Positions 50,404 to 63,576 of a stretch of DNA of 64,000 nt are shown here, piece by piece. The notes under the pieces are model-generated. The model worked only from the letters and a program-made list of their open reading frames with translations. It was not told where the DNA came from and searched no databases. The translations under genes and the position numbers were made by a program. The stretch spans positions 186,001-250,000 of the forward strand of contig WHUZ01000006.1 of NCBI GenBank assembly GCA_015179045.1, given 5' to 3'. Position 1 is the stretch's first letter; each line of letters opens with the position of its first letter. This DNA comes from Kalaharituber pfeilii. Lineage: Eukaryota > Ascomycota > Pezizomycetes > Pezizales > Pezizaceae.

Positions 50404-53400
50404 AACTGCTCTGGCCCTGATGCTACATCTCCCCCGAACCTCACTCGCACTTTGACTTGGTCGTCACCGAAGCCAACCCGACTTCTAGTGTGGGACCGCT
50501 TTACCGAGTAAGGTCTGGTAGAGAGCAAGGTCTTCGAAGCTACAAGTAGAGTACTCGAGTACAACATCGCATGACTGCGTATCCCAAGTCCCCATATGTA
50601 AGTCTCCTGTACGCCATATATTTTTCGTTCCAAGACTCAAGCATCGGCCAGAGCCTGTCTTGCTTTCTATCACCGGTCAACGGTCCTCACTTTTTAGGAC
50701 AGGCAAACTATGTGCAAGACGCCTTTTTCCCCACGAATTCTGTATACCTGTCTATAAGTAGTAAGTAATGCTCAGGCGAGATACGTATCAGAAAATGGAG
50801 ACATGCAAGGGCACACACCCACTCTAGGTAGGCATGGCATATGCAACCCCTCCCACTGCAGTAGGCTTCACCCAGAGCATGACGATCTCTTAAAGGCATC
50901 GATATTTCCCGGAAGATCAAAATGCCTGGAATTGTTCATCCATGAACTCCTTTTCCTCTTTTTTCTTTCTAGCCTCCAACTGGGCTTTTGTTACCCCTTG
51001 AAGCTGGCGAAGCTGGTCGAGCTGGTTTCCTGTCTGATCTCAGCTAATACGCTCGGCCAGGATTTATGAGATCAGAGCCAGACGCCACAATCGCCCAGGA
51101 CAAAATGTGTAAGGCGGTGTTGGAACGAAGAAGGGTGCAAGCTGATTGAACCTGAATTGTGTCTGAAAAGCATCACACTGTTGCTAGGGTGGCCGCGTGA
51201 CACCCATCCATGAAGCCTACACCCAGAAAAGAGCAAAATATGGTCACAAATCAAGCCCAGTACATATGTATGCATGATAGCAATCCTCATGCCCTGACTA
51301 ACCTAACAGGGCTTTGCCCACAAGCAACAGGCATGTCATAGGATTTGATGGTCAGTCATGGTCATGTTGCGAATGAAAACTGTCAGCAAAAACTTCTTGA
51401 CATCGGGTGCCTCTTGCTGCAGATTGCCGAATCCATGCAGTTTGGCTTTCCAATTATTCGTTAGTTGCAACTGGAATTTAGCCAACAATACTCGGTACCA
51501 AAAGAGCGGCGGGGTGCGGTGTTAGACCATTTTGACCCCTTATCCAAACTTCGGGGTTCAATTTATCTCTGGTACCTATTCCACAGCCCTCATCGGCACC
51601 CTGAACTCAATTTCAAGTACTATTTCAAATCAACTGTTTGTATCTCACGCGGTCCAGGATGCGTTTTCTCTGTTGCTTGCTCAGAGTCAGCCCTCACCCA
51701 TGACGACACTGCAAGACATTATCATACTTGGGTGAGTTGCCAAGCCCTAGCATCAAAGAGCCCCGCACGCTCAACTCAACTCCAACCATGGGCACCCCAT
51801 TCCCCCAGTGCACTATCCTGGTCCAGCTTTAGAGAGCTCCCCAACTGCATAGCCAATCAGAGCATTGTATGCTGAGTCGCTCATCAGAACTCATACTCAG
51901 AACGAACCCGTAATCGAGAAATGAGAGGAGCATCTTACCTGATCCATCTGTAGGTACTATACATCAGATGAAATAGAATACATAGCTGCCTGTGACAGCC
52001 GCCCCAGGTTCGGTTATTCTGCCAGAAACTTCAATTCTTCAAAGCAGACAACGAGTGACGCCTTAGATGTAAATGAGGATCTGCGTAACAAGCATGCAGT
52101 TCATCTCATTTTCACACAACTGTTCCTAAGCAATACAGTCCGCAAGCTGGTGTGGTAGTCCGATTGACTGGTGTGTGGCACTGAAATGTGTGGCCCTGCT
52201 AAGCACTTTATTAGGACTGCCAAAGGCTAGCTTCAAACCAACCGCCTAGTTTCGAATCAGAATATGTCTAGTGTCCCTTGCCTTTAATCTGGCATACATA
52301 AGCAGTTAGGCAATGTATACTCAGCAGAAGACTCAGCAGTTGCCAAGTACTCAAGTCCGTCAAGTCACCTGTACTCGAGTACACCCTCAAATATCTTAAG
52401 AGGCAGATGGCGACAGGAAATGTGGAGAGCAAGTAGGAGAATGTTGGTTAAGTACAGTCCTTGAGGATGAGTAGGTTATCTAAATATAAATGGGCAACGT
52501 CAATATGCTCAATTGCAGGGGGAAAAAAAGAAAATCAAAATAAGAGGTCGACTACACAACTTTGAATAAGCTGCATGTGAGGTACCCATTATAGATATAT
52601 CCTATCGGTTCAAGACAGGATATCCATAGCTGATATAAAAACGCCGCTATATGGTTCACTGCTATAGAAATCACAACGCTAGTCTGCTTACTGAACAAAT
52701 AAAAGTGCAGTATATACACTACTTCTGCACTTAATACAGTGCTCGAGCAGCTATCACTTACAATACATATCCAAACTGAGCTGACTATGAATGGTGGATA
52801 TTCAAGATACCTACCATAACTTCACGAAATTCAACGAATTGATGGTATGATACTTGCTTATGTCAAGTTCATAAGTAGCCTCTAAACCTTTGTGGCATAC
52901 TCGATAATTATCCTTTTGGGGGGATGAGACACTGGAAATTGGAAAGCTACAGTCCAACCTTGGTCAGGCCTAAAATTTGGAATGAGGCTATAGCTACTAA
53001 ATTTCACTGATTTTGGCTTGGCAAGAAGGAGCTACGCACGTAACAGGTCCTAAGTACAAGTAAGTAGTTCTGGAACAAAGGTTTGATGCACTGAGCCTGG
53101 ATGTAATATAGGCTGCTGGGCGTTGGCCTTGGATTTCCGATGCAATTTTCCAGTGGCAATATAAATTACAATTGATGGCGTTGTCAAATAGGCGGGTCAA
53201 CCAAACAATGGATGCTACAGTCAATAACCTGGATATTCCAGATCGCTTTGGCGCATATATCTTTATCGCCTAGTTTCAATCTTCCAGGCTCAAAGAATTT
53301 CCATGATAACATGTACGTTGAGCCCCTAGCTCACAATCCTCCGTTGACCGGTCACGCCCTCCTTCAATCGCTATGTTCGGCTTTGCCACTGGTGAATGGC

Positions 53401-54560
53401 CCCTTTAACTCGGGGTATGAAATCCACCTCAGGAGGATTGAGCAAGTCGTTGTTGTGGCAACTTTGTGAGTGATAACCTTCTTTTGTGTTGAGGTTCATT
53501 GCGCGTGACTCTCTCATTGACTGGATAGCAGAAAATTCGCTGTAGTTCAGATATTGTTGCCCGACCAGAACATGTAGTCTCATAACCAAGAGGGATTTAA
53601 AGATGCGTCATGCAAGTTGTTTCTGATAGCTTCCGCAATATCATAAACCAACGTAAGTTCGGGCGATGACGCGTTGATGGGCCAAGGAAATCTAGGTGCT
53701 CGGCAGATCTTTTCAGCTGCTAGGTAGCAAAAAAACGAGACTAGGCAAAAGTTGGTCATTGGCTGTCCTAGATTTAAGGTTATCAAGACTAGGGCTCAGT
53801 CTCGAACCACTTTGTAGGATTACCTTACCTCACCGGTAGGTACGATTGAACTGTAACAGTGACATTGCACCTGAACCAGCAATATGAAATATTTATGCAG
53901 TTTAGCTATTGTCACATTGATTACATCCGTTATTACGTTAGTGCCTGCGTAGAACATTTCTGAAAGCCTTTGAATCCGTAAGTTTCAGAATATTGAAGCA
54001 AGGGTTGACTTGTTATCCCACGTGACTTTATTAGTCTGATTGCCGCCATATACTTGTACTTATCCATGAAATGAACTAGTCTCGTAACTGGAAATGAAAG
54101 CAGAGCACAGCCCAGAATATACAAGCAACTTCACTCTTGTCTGTGCATGGTACTGTAAATGACCTACAACAACTTTCGAGATAATCGGTGTTGATTGTCG
54201 CGGCCGCCAGTATATGGAGCTCGGTATCAGTCTCTGGACAGGGATCTAATTTTGCGCTTAAATGCTTTTGCAGTGTACTATATGTGAAGGTAAACCCAAC
54301 CCTAAGCTATAAAAAAAGAAACATATATACAAAATACAGCTTAAATAGCCCTCCCCCAACCGAGAAAAAAATGCTTCACAAATTGCTGGCATTGCTTCTA
54401 GACTCTCAATTAGAAGACAAATGTCACTTTCCGCTATCGCTGAAATAAGTCTAGAAAGCCCTAAGCCCAGAGCGCACTGAGCCTAAATTCATACTCAGAC
54501 AAGGTCATGATAAGTTCAACGGATTCGGTGAGTAAGTTAGTCGAAGACTTTTGAGTCAGA

Positions 54561-55804
54561 TTAAAACGGTGGAGGCACTGCAGGCTGTGCGGTGGCGTCC
54601 TGATTCTCCAGCAACTCTTCTCCGCCGGCCTCAATAGATACTGCCATACCAACTTTCGCTTGATTCTACATATAAATAGTTAGAGGTCATTCATACGGAA
54701 AGCATAAATGGCGATATCTCAAAATTCAATGTATCCTGCCAGGCTGCGGGGGTGTATAGGCTCCAGATTGCTAAAAGGTCCAAGGAATAGATTTGAAATT
54801 TACCTTCAAGTGATCCATATCCCCAGCAAAAGTCAGTGTGACAGCTGGAGCAACTCTCTTCTCCAAAACGCATCCCAATCTACCTGTGCTATCTATCTGC
54901 GCCCTAAACGTTGAAGCCCGAAATTCGTATTTGGCACCAACTGAGGTTGCACCCTCCCGCCGTGGGGGTCCACCCATCATTGCTCCACCTGACCCACCAA
55001 GCAATGCTAGCTGGCATTCGACACCCGCATCCAATTTGTCGGCAATCTTGCGCCAATATGTTGCTTGAAGTGCACCCTGGCCCTGAAGCTGTCCTGTCAT
55101 TATCCAATCTTTACTGGCGTATCTGGCCATATATGTTATGGCAGTTTCAGGTCCCATAGCCCCGCTTGGTCTTTGCCACATCATCTCAAGCCCTAGCGAA
55201 AGCTTGGGAGTTATTGCCTGTAGATAACTTCCTATGAAGATACCAGTTATGCCCCTATCAAGGAAAGAGGGATTCAAAGCTTTTAAACAGGCGGAAAAAT
55301 CCTGGCCAGTGTAGTCGTTCTCAATTGACAATAGGGATTGGCCGGGACTATGAGCTACTTGTGCACTCAATTTTGAGACAAGATTCGAATTCCATCGATA
55401 GTTGAACCTTCCGTTGAGATTCCCATCATTATCAATGTTGCCTTGCATGAACAGCTGCTCAATTCTTGGTCAGCAGTCTTTCAACGTCAAAAGCTTTTCA
55501 AACACATATTATATACATTACTGTTTCCAAACAGAGTAGCTAAGGTATAAGGAGGTAGGCCCTGGGCCCCCATTGAAAATGAATGAGAGATTTGGAACAG
55601 CGGTGACACGCTGAAGGACTTTGTGAGATCCGCCCGCATCCCAGAAAACGTATGATTTGTGAGTAGGACATCTTTCTGGACTTCTCGTGCGAGTTGCTCG
55701 ACAGTTCCAGGGTTTGTGAGTCCGAGAGCCTCCCTTCGTTTTGATATAGATGAAACTGTATCCGACAAAACTGCAACCAGAGGATTTTCAAGAAGCCACT
55801 CCAT
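54561..55804 (-). CDS. TOM40: mitochondrial outer-membrane import channel Tom40
   Basis: Tom40 is the beta-barrel pore of the TOM complex through which nearly all nuclear-encoded mitochondrial proteins pass. Three exons join as 55804-55517, 55454-54804 and 54665-54561, giving 347 residues, as in other filamentous fungi. The N-terminal segment (LTNPGTVEQLAREVQKDVLL) matches the conserved inner helix region. Strands then follow through the QGNIDNDGNLNGRFNYRW and DYTGQDFSACLKALNPS blocks. A Gly-rich insert (GGSGGAMMGGPP) is typical of ascomycete Tom40. The final strand is in AKVGMAVSIEAGGEELLENQ. The donor at 55515-55516 (GTATAT) is preferred over an earlier GTAATG because only it keeps the frame. 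Confidence 0.96.
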
Positions 55805-56403
55805 TGCGACTTGTCAAGAAGTGGTATGAAGTAACGTCAAAAAAGGTGCCTTCAGTAGTAAAGGGCAATAGGATCGAGTAACTATTTGAGGCGCCCTCTG
55901 GTGGCAGTAATCGCTGATGCCAGCAGTAGTGTGCGTTGGGAGAGGTTGCTGTGGGGGTGAATGCCAGTCAAATGAAGTATGGCATGTAACCTTGAAAAGA
56001 GCCGATTTTTGTCAATTTTTCTTCATTTTCAGTATTTTTTTCTTTTTCTTTTTCTTTTTTTCCTACATTTTTTCCTAACTAGTTGACACACAGCGTGCTG
56101 ATGCATACTCAGAGGAAGTTGTACTTGACATCATGCAGCAGCAGTCATTTCAACGGCAGTGGCATGACCACCTTGGCAGCACTCAAGCATGACGCCAAGG
56201 ACTGCCAAGATCGCATTTGCACAGTCGCGCTAAAACGCCAGATTCTCGAGCGTGATGCGAATCAATGAATTGCTTACACCTCCAGTTACTGTTCAGTGCA
56301 TCTCCATAAACCGAACGCTCCTTCAACACTGGAAAAGAAACTGGCTAACCGCCATTTACACAAAATATTGACCTAGTTTCGCCTTCTGCAACGAGCTACC
56401 GCA
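55805..56403. other. divergent promoter region, TOM40 / CBP80
   Basis: About 600 bp between two divergently transcribed genes. A T/C-rich stretch at 56030-56070 is the only evident structure. No gene is supported. Confidence 0.55.
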
Positions 56404-59215
56404 ATGGGAGATTACTACCGCGGAGGCAGAGGTGCACCTAGATCGCGCAACAAGAGGTATAGAGGTACGATAGGCCAGTTCATAAGTAGCGACAATATGA
56501 GATACTGACTGTAGCCGTCCGCTCAGAGGATGATTTTGATGAGCGCGAGTACAGACGCCAGCCCCATGAATCCCTCCTTGCCCGGCTTCAGAGGGAGCTG
56601 CTGGCTATCGCAGAATCGGTAAACATTATTCCATTTAGAATTCTGCAACTTGCGGCAACTAACTCACACTCAATAGCCACTAGCTCGCATTGAAGATGTT
56701 ATAAAGACAATTACGAAATTGTTCACTTCGAATTATGAGAATGAGGAGCTCCGGACAGGCTTTCGCACCCTTATTCAGCAGATGTATGGTATTCTGTGCC
56801 AACCATGCGGTCTCATTTAAAGCTAACTGTTTCGTAGGATTATTGAACAGCCATTCAAGATACCATTTGTTGCTGTAGTGATTTTAGTTTCGAATTCCGG
56901 CCTACCTGAAGCAGCAGAAGAGATACTCAAGGATACATACCAGTCTGCTCAAAGGTATCTTGATGAAGGCAACTTCACAAGCCTTAAACTCGTCCTCCGG
57001 TTTCTAGGATGTTGCCAAGGGCTCCACACGGACGATGGTGTTTTTAAATTTCTTTTCGAGCTGCTCATCAAAGCGGAAGCTCTTAAATTAGCCGGAAATG
57101 AGGTGAGCGTTCCTTCCAGACCGTCTGAAAGAAATTTGCTAAGTGGCGCAGAATATTGCAGTAGGATTGACTTCTATAATTATGATCACCCTTCCATACA
57201 TAATTGCATCCTCCGCGGATAACGAAAGCCAAAGAGAAATGGCCGCGAAGATTCTTGGAAGAACGGCTGCTCTGTCGCAAATTTCTGATTCACTTCAGTA
57301 TTTATTGCGACCATTCTCAGGAGAAGGAGACGTCTCTATTGGTGAACCCGTAAGTACGGGTTGAAGTTACCATTTGAAATTATCATCTAATATTCATCTA
57401 GGCTATCAAGCTTTTACAACAGCAACTTGAAAACGAGGCGGCACGTGAATGGCCACTAAGTGCTCTTCCTCGGCCCTGGGAAGCTTTCAAAAGTGAACTG
57501 GACGCTGCAAGAAAATATACATTTCCTGATTTAGCCATCCCTGCCCAATTTGAGAACGTCGACGAGAGCTCGTTAGTACCGGAAGTCTTCTTCTCAGTTT
57601 TTACACATCAATCTACTGAGGTATTTCTTTGCCAAACCTTAACAATTCATTGATCTCTCTTGCCTCTGACATCACCTACAGACCGTCCCATCAACAAATG
57701 ATATAGCATGCTCACTCTTTCGCGATGCCATTGATGATACTCTAAATATCCTCGATTTTAATCGGATTGCTGTGGCCCGTTTCTTAGTCGACATTGACTG
57801 CTATTTTGCTGCAGATGTATTCATCAAGAGAGCTACGCCCTACGATCGAGTTAAGGAAGTCGCCGGTGAAAGATCAACATGGAAGCCAGAAGACGTTGCC
57901 GTTGATGCTGTTTTTTCACAACTGCTAAGGTTACCAAACCCTAAACATAAGCTTATATACTATCACTCTATTTTCACTGAGATGTGTAAAATTGCAGCTG
58001 CAGCTGTAGCGCCGTCATTAGGAAGGGCTATAAGATACATGTACAGCAATGTGGAAAATATGGACGTGGAGCTGACGAATAGATTTATTGACTGGTTTTC
58101 ACATCACTTGAGTAACTTTGGATTTACGTGGAAGTGGGGCGAATGGTAAGTAGCCTAAGCGATTATACAAGCAATCGCATATATGAATACTCTGCTGACT
58201 CTTGCAATCTCTCAAGGGAGTCCAATCTTGCACTAACCGAGGTTCACCCTAGAAAAGCGTTCATTCTCGGTGCCGTCGAGAAGGAAATACGATTATCTTT
58301 TCCCTCACGAATTAAAGGCACATTACCAGACGCCTACAGTGTTCTTATCCCTGAGGCCAAAGAAAAGGACATTCCCTTTTTTAAATACGATTCTGATGAT
58401 ACTGCGTTCTCTACTGAGGGAAAGGAGGTTTTTTCTCTTCTAAAAGACAAAAAGCCAGATACGGATATTGATGCAGTGCTGGAATCAGTTACCCGTACTG
58501 CAACAGAGCAAAACCTGCGTGGTGATCCTGGGAGTTATGCTCGTGACATGTATATCACAAGTATCTGCTATCTTGGCGCTAAGAGCTTATCACATGTCCT
58601 GAGTTGCATCGAACGATGCAAGGAAAAACTATTGAGTATTGGTCAAGAATCACCGGAAGCACGACGTCAAATTGTGCGCAGCGTCATGGACTACTGGGTT
58701 GATCAACCTGGTGTTGGTGCCAACGTCGTCGACAAGCTACTGAACTATTCGGTCCTAACTCCTTCCAGTGTCGTCGAATGGGCGCTTTTTGACGCAGGCT
58801 ATGCTGCACTGAGCCAAAACCACATATGGGAAATGGTTTCAACTACCGTAAACAAGGTTAACAACCGTGTACGACAAATTGAAGCTGCACGCCCAAATTT
58901 GGCAATGGGGAAGCTGAAGATGAAGAATATTCAGCTGTGCTGGCGGCTTATGAAGCTACGCTGGACAGTGCGAAAGTTGAACAGAAGCAAATAGCGGAAT
59001 TGGTACTAAGCGCATTGAGAAAGATAGCTGATGGACAAGGCAATGTTGATAATGAAGCTGAAGATGAAGCATTCATAAACATGGATGATTCCCAACAGAA
59101 TGAGTATAAATCGTGGATGGGATGGTGGGGGCGACAGTGGTTGAAAGCATTTACAAGGAGATATCGCATAGAAGGTGTGATTAACGAAGACGATGTCAGG
59201 TCCCTAAGGATCTGA
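56404..59215 (+). CDS. CBP80: nuclear cap-binding complex large subunit Cbp80, apparent frameshift
   Basis: Cbp80 with Cbp20 binds the mRNA 5' cap and couples it to splicing, export and decay. Eight exons are seen: 56404-56464, 56515-56618, 56677-56783, 56838-57102, 57152-57349, 57402-57620, 57682-58145 and 58217 onward. The first is an Arg/Gly leader. MIF4G-type helical repeats follow, beginning at ESLLARLQRELLAIAESPLARIEDVI. FIDWFSHHLSNFGFTWKW and the third domain (VVEWALFDAGYAAL) are as expected. After VNKVNNRVRQIEAARPN near 58900 the reading frame runs out of register; the natural C-terminus (EDEEYSAVLAAYEATLDSAK ... WMGWWGRQWLKAFTRRYRIE) continues in another frame to 59215. No GT-AG intron lies between. 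One missing base in AAATTT or GGGG around 58899-58917 would explain it, either a sequencing error or a real lesion. Confidence 0.9.
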
Positions 59216-61451
59216 GACTAAGGATATCTAATATCTAATCCAATTCAAATTGGATAATTCATCAACTCATTACTCTTGATGGGTTTTTTCTTTTTTCTTT
59301 TTTTTTTTTTTTCCTTTTGCTTTGCTTTTTAATGTGCTTGTTGAAATTTTTTTTTTTTTTGATTTCCTTGCAGTGGATTTCGCATTCTCTATCTATTGTT
59401 ATTATTTTCTTTTTAGCATGAAGAGGCGCGATTTAGCAAGTGGTGCGGGATCTTTTTGCGGGATCTTTTTCATTGTTGCTGTAGTAACTGTGACTTTTTG
59501 TGGCGCAACTTGCATACCTCGTTCACAAAGTGCGGGCGAGATACCTCAAAACCACCCATTTCACACCTACTATATCTTTACCACCACAACCTCGATTGAA
59601 ATTCTGAAAGTTGAGAATGATTTAGCTCAATCGACTTTATTGACGATCCAAATGTGCGAGTGTCTACTGAAATCGCATGGCTCTATAGAAGCTTCTGAAG
59701 TACGGGCATCACCACCACTCCAATTGTAGGGGATTCAGGTCACGAAATACAGTGAGGTAGGGAGTGAGCAAGATTCCTAAGAATTGCTAAACCCCATTTT
59801 CCGAAAGTGAGGCAAGGCCCCGATATGAGCCCAAGCCTCTTACCGCAAAAGAACCCGCAAATCTGTTAAATCCACCAAATAATACGCCGATGGAAAGATT
59901 AGAGAATGATCCTCAATTCAGGGTAACTAACTATCGCGGTTAAGCCAACCCCTTGAGCAAGAGATGATCCGCTCACTATACTCTTCAGGAAGGGCTGTGC
60001 GCCACCGCGGTGCCGTGCTGTTGCCTAGGGGTAAACAACTACAGTACTAGTCGGATTTGTGGCAAGCTAACATAAGTACGTAACGGTACACCTCACTGCT
60101 GAATATCTCAGCTGTACTGTGCCTTGCTGTAGTCAATTTTGTTTTTCCTTCGTTTTTTATTTTTACTTTTACTCTTCTTTTCCCCTTGACCCTTCCGGTG
60201 TAGCTCTACTATGACATGAGCAGCAGGTTCTGGTACATTGTGGGCTAAGGCACAATCCGTTGAACTGAGGGCAAGGGATGACACTAGCGTCTCCCACGCG
60301 ATTTATTCTTACAATAGCCAGTAACAAAGAGTAGAGTCTTCTTAGCGTTTGCCCACTCGCTCACTCTACTTGTTCCTACTCGCAATCTCCCAGCGGAGGA
60401 ATCATTGTGTTGAGTGGCTGTGAAGTGTTCGTTCCCTCCTACCACTCGTATTCCAATCCTGGACTGTCCTCACAGATTCTAAAACCATACACAAGTTAGC
60501 CATGGCTCGCCAACAAAACAATGATACGGCACAATTCAGAACATTGAGGGAAAATAAAGAAATAAATAATAGCATGAATAAATGCTTACTTCGCATGCCC
60601 CCGTGAACCCACAAGTTGCTTTTTTTAGGGATAAAGCACCTCATGCTTTGAAATTCACCGCCAAAGTAAGTTAGACTTTCTTCCGCCGACCAAGTTAGAG
60701 ACTGGTCCGTCAGGAGTCCTTCTTTTAAGAAGAAAGCACCTCTTGTTTCGATTCACAACCAAACTCAGCCAGCTTTTCCTCTGCCGACCATGTTTAGACC
60801 TGGTCCGCCTCTCGAAGAGGCTGTGGTGGGAGAAGTAGTAGGTACAAGGCGAGTCGTCTACTGTCTGAGCTGACCTATAGCTAGGTGAAGCGGTCTGTCT
60901 GTTTTTCTTTAGGGTTACAAGATGTCACGGAGAGGTATAGAATTGAGGGCCGCTGTCCAATTCCGAGCTGGGGAAGAGGTTGTCCCAGTCTCGAAACCTG
61001 GGCTGTCCAGCATCTTTTCCGACGACTGTAATGCTCATAATTGGATTCTAGTGAACCAGTTTTGTTTCTAAATCTTTGCTGTCCATAAATTCGAACATTT
61101 TACGCTGCCTCTCCAAGTACTCGTTGTCATCACGTGAAAAATGCTATCAGCAAAAACCAAGAAAAGGAAAGACGGGCCCATATTGCTTGGAACTCAGGCA
61201 AACTGGAATCTGGAAGAGCAAAAGCAGGGAAAAAGAAACGAAAATGCAGTTGTGCCTGAATATCTGCGAGTACTCTACATTACTTGTATGTAGTCCTGCA
61301 TGAGAAAACGGCGTCTCAATGCGTTCGAGGCCACCGAAAAAAATTGCAGTCACTATCCATGGGTCCTTACTTATTCATCTTCCCACTCCTGACTGCGCCC
61401 ACGCTCTCTTGCCCACACCAACCCCACCGTCCGATTTCACTCCTCAACGTC
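59216..61451. other. intergenic between CBP80 and the carrier gene
   Basis: About 2.2 kb. T-rich 3' region at 59285-59360, then unique DNA. A diverged tandem duplication lies at 60633-60808. Frames at 59322-59729, 60402-60644 and 61076-61303 show no family. No gene is supported. Confidence 0.45.
60633..60808 (+). repeat. diverged tandem duplication, two copies of about 77 bp
   Basis: 60633-60709 and 60733-60808 share the order AAAGCACCTC, TTCAC..CCAAA, GCCGACCA, and GTTxAGAxCTGGTCCG, with scattered substitutions and small gaps. The spacing is about 100 bp. It has no coding content I can see. Confidence 0.65.
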
Positions 61452-63007
61452 ATGAGCGACCACAAACAACAGCACCAGAACCATGGTACCGCACAGTCCC
61501 GTCGCTCGCGTGCGGTCGTTGAGTCTGTCGCCGGCTTAACTGCTGGCTTTCTCAACACACTTGTGGTGCATCCGCTGGACCTCATCAAAACTCGTCTTCA
61601 AGGTATTTCATTCTGCAAGCATTCATTCACCAAATTACTGGAATAAGGCCAATGCACTCCCTGCTCGCCCTCAACAGCCAACCCCCAATGGATCTAATAC
61701 TGACAACTTCAACCACTTGCCTCTTTTTATGACAGTTAACCGCAGTGGTTCCCCCACCCAGCTGGGCAACTCCCTCACCCTCATTCGAAGCATTGCTCAG
61801 AATGAGGCAGTGGCCGACTCTGGGTCGGCTTTGAGAAGTAAAATATACGCAATCTACCGTGGATTGACGCCGAATATTTTGGGCAACACAGTTGGATGGG
61901 GATTTACTTCCTGTGGTATGTGTTACTATCAGCCGTTTGATTTTGGTGCCCATGTTCGGTCATCTTCTCCGCCATCTTTTAGCATGTCACACACTCTAAA
62001 TTCCCATGAGTTAAGAATTGTTCTGCCTCGAAACTTCTGAGGACGTTGTTTGGTACTGACAAGAAGATTACTTTTGAGAGAGGTATGGCGAGCTCAAAGC
62101 CCTAATCGCTACGTATCGTGGTAGTTCGATGACAGAGCTTAGCTCTGCAGATTATCTTCTTGCTTCTGGAACTGCTGGTATGTACGTTTTTGCACCTTAC
62201 AGTGTTGCGCGCAATGCGACGTTAAATCCCCTTCATAGTTCACCTTTCAACACCCTCTCTTTCTACGGAGACCCCCCTTCCTCTCTTGACCGACCTACTT
62301 CTGAATTATTTCAGGTCAGGAACGTGCTAACAGTCAACCAAATCACTTTCGTTTACAATTAGGCACTTTGTCTTCCCTTTTAACCAACCCAATATGGGTA
62401 GTCAAGACCCGCATGCTCTCAACTGGCCGGGGGCATCCGAACGCATACACCTCGCTCAGTCATGGACTAGCCTCACTTTTACAAACAGAGGGTCCAAAAG
62501 GATTCTTCCGCGGACTGGTACCAGCCCTGTTTGGTGTGACGCATGGCGCAATCCACTTCATGTTCTATGAGAAGTTAAAGATGTGGCGATTACAACAGCT
62601 TCAGCGGCAGAAAATTGACCCTCGGCAATCTCAAGATAGCGAAGAGATTGATGAAGTTCTTTTAGAAGGGATAGATCAACAGCAGACATATTTATCAAAT
62701 TGGGATTACATTACCCTTAGCATCTTATCCAAGGTCCTCGCAGGGGCATCAACATACCCATACCAGGTTATCCGAGCCCGTCTACAAACATACGATGCCG
62801 GAAAGGAGTATACAAGTGCACGGGACGTTGTAGCTAAGGTATGGAGGCTTGAAGGCTGGTGGGGATTTTATAAAGGGTTAGTACTTTCGTTTTTTTAGAA
62901 ACTTTATAAAACAAAGTCCGCGTTCTTCCCACCAGGAGCTCCAATCTAGTGCACCTAATACTTACCTTAGATTCCCTTCCAGCGCCGAGAATCTTCACAG
63001 AGTGTGA
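61452..63007 (+). CDS. FLX1: mitochondrial FAD/folate carrier (Flx1/SLC25A32-like), 3' end damaged
   Basis: Inner-membrane carrier of the SLC25 family, close to yeast Flx1 (FAD) and human MFTC. Exons 61452-61602, 61736-61919, 62083-62177 and 62363-62876 join in frame. The three carrier signatures are HPLDLIKTRLQ (40-50), NPIWVVKTRM and YPYQVIRARLQ, the last diagnostic of this subgroup. A polar insert of about 35 residues (KIDPRQSQDSEEIDEVLLEG) lies between repeats two and three. After GWWGFYKG the last exon should encode the NLxRVxPxxxxTFxxYE helix 6. The best acceptor (62981-62982) gives GAENLHRV and then TGA at 63005-63007, total 322 residues; a TFFIYF remnant follows in another frame. Helix 6 is therefore missing as read. 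The end coordinate is provisional. Confidence 0.82.
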
Positions 63008-63545
63008 GGTTCCTGACATTTTTTATTTACTTTATTTCCATGCTCTGTTCCTTGTTACTATTTGGGAGTTGCAGTTCTTTTTCCCTCTTGATGGTGCTAA
63101 AGATTCACATCCGCCCTGGCTTGATTTCACATCTTACTTATGCTTATCAGTTGTCGCTTATGTCTTTTCGTGGGGGCATTCGTTTTTTCTTGTTTTTTTT
63201 ATCTATCTCTACGTGGGGTGATTGGGGGTCATCTTATCTAGCAGTAGTGTGGGTGAGATCATCCCGCTCGACTGGGATACGCGACATCCCGGCGACCAAG
63301 AAACTGGTCAGCAAGCGCAAAGGAACGATTTCAATGCCCTCTAGCAAAGTGCCTGCGGAAAAAGAAATAACAGGTGAAAAAGCAAAAAGCTACTCGAGGC
63401 AACGTTAATGGATGGGGGTAGATAGCTCGGAAGAAGCAAGTATTCCTTGGATGACGTCCAGAAAAAGGAAATTGGTACAAGCAATGCGTACCACCATAGC
63501 AAAGGATCTGCGAGGTGGCAAAAGAAAATAATGCCATAGGTCAAC

Positions 63546-63576
<31 letters not shown>

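Larger units (their letters stand above)
48756..54560. other. long gene-poor interval
   Basis: About 5.8 kb. The first 1.7 kb is the GSK-3 upstream region, G-rich on the plus strand, with a 25-base G run (49354-49378) and C runs at 50300-50310 and 50385-50403. The remainder (50500-54560) is AT-rich unique sequence. Frames of 60-136 codons, for example 51465-51875 and 53212-53469, carry no motif and no consistent splice signals. No gene is supported. Confidence 0.4.

Noticed and set aside
51465..51875. 136-codon plus-strand frame
   Set aside because: Overlaps another open frame, lacks any motif, and has no start or splice context.
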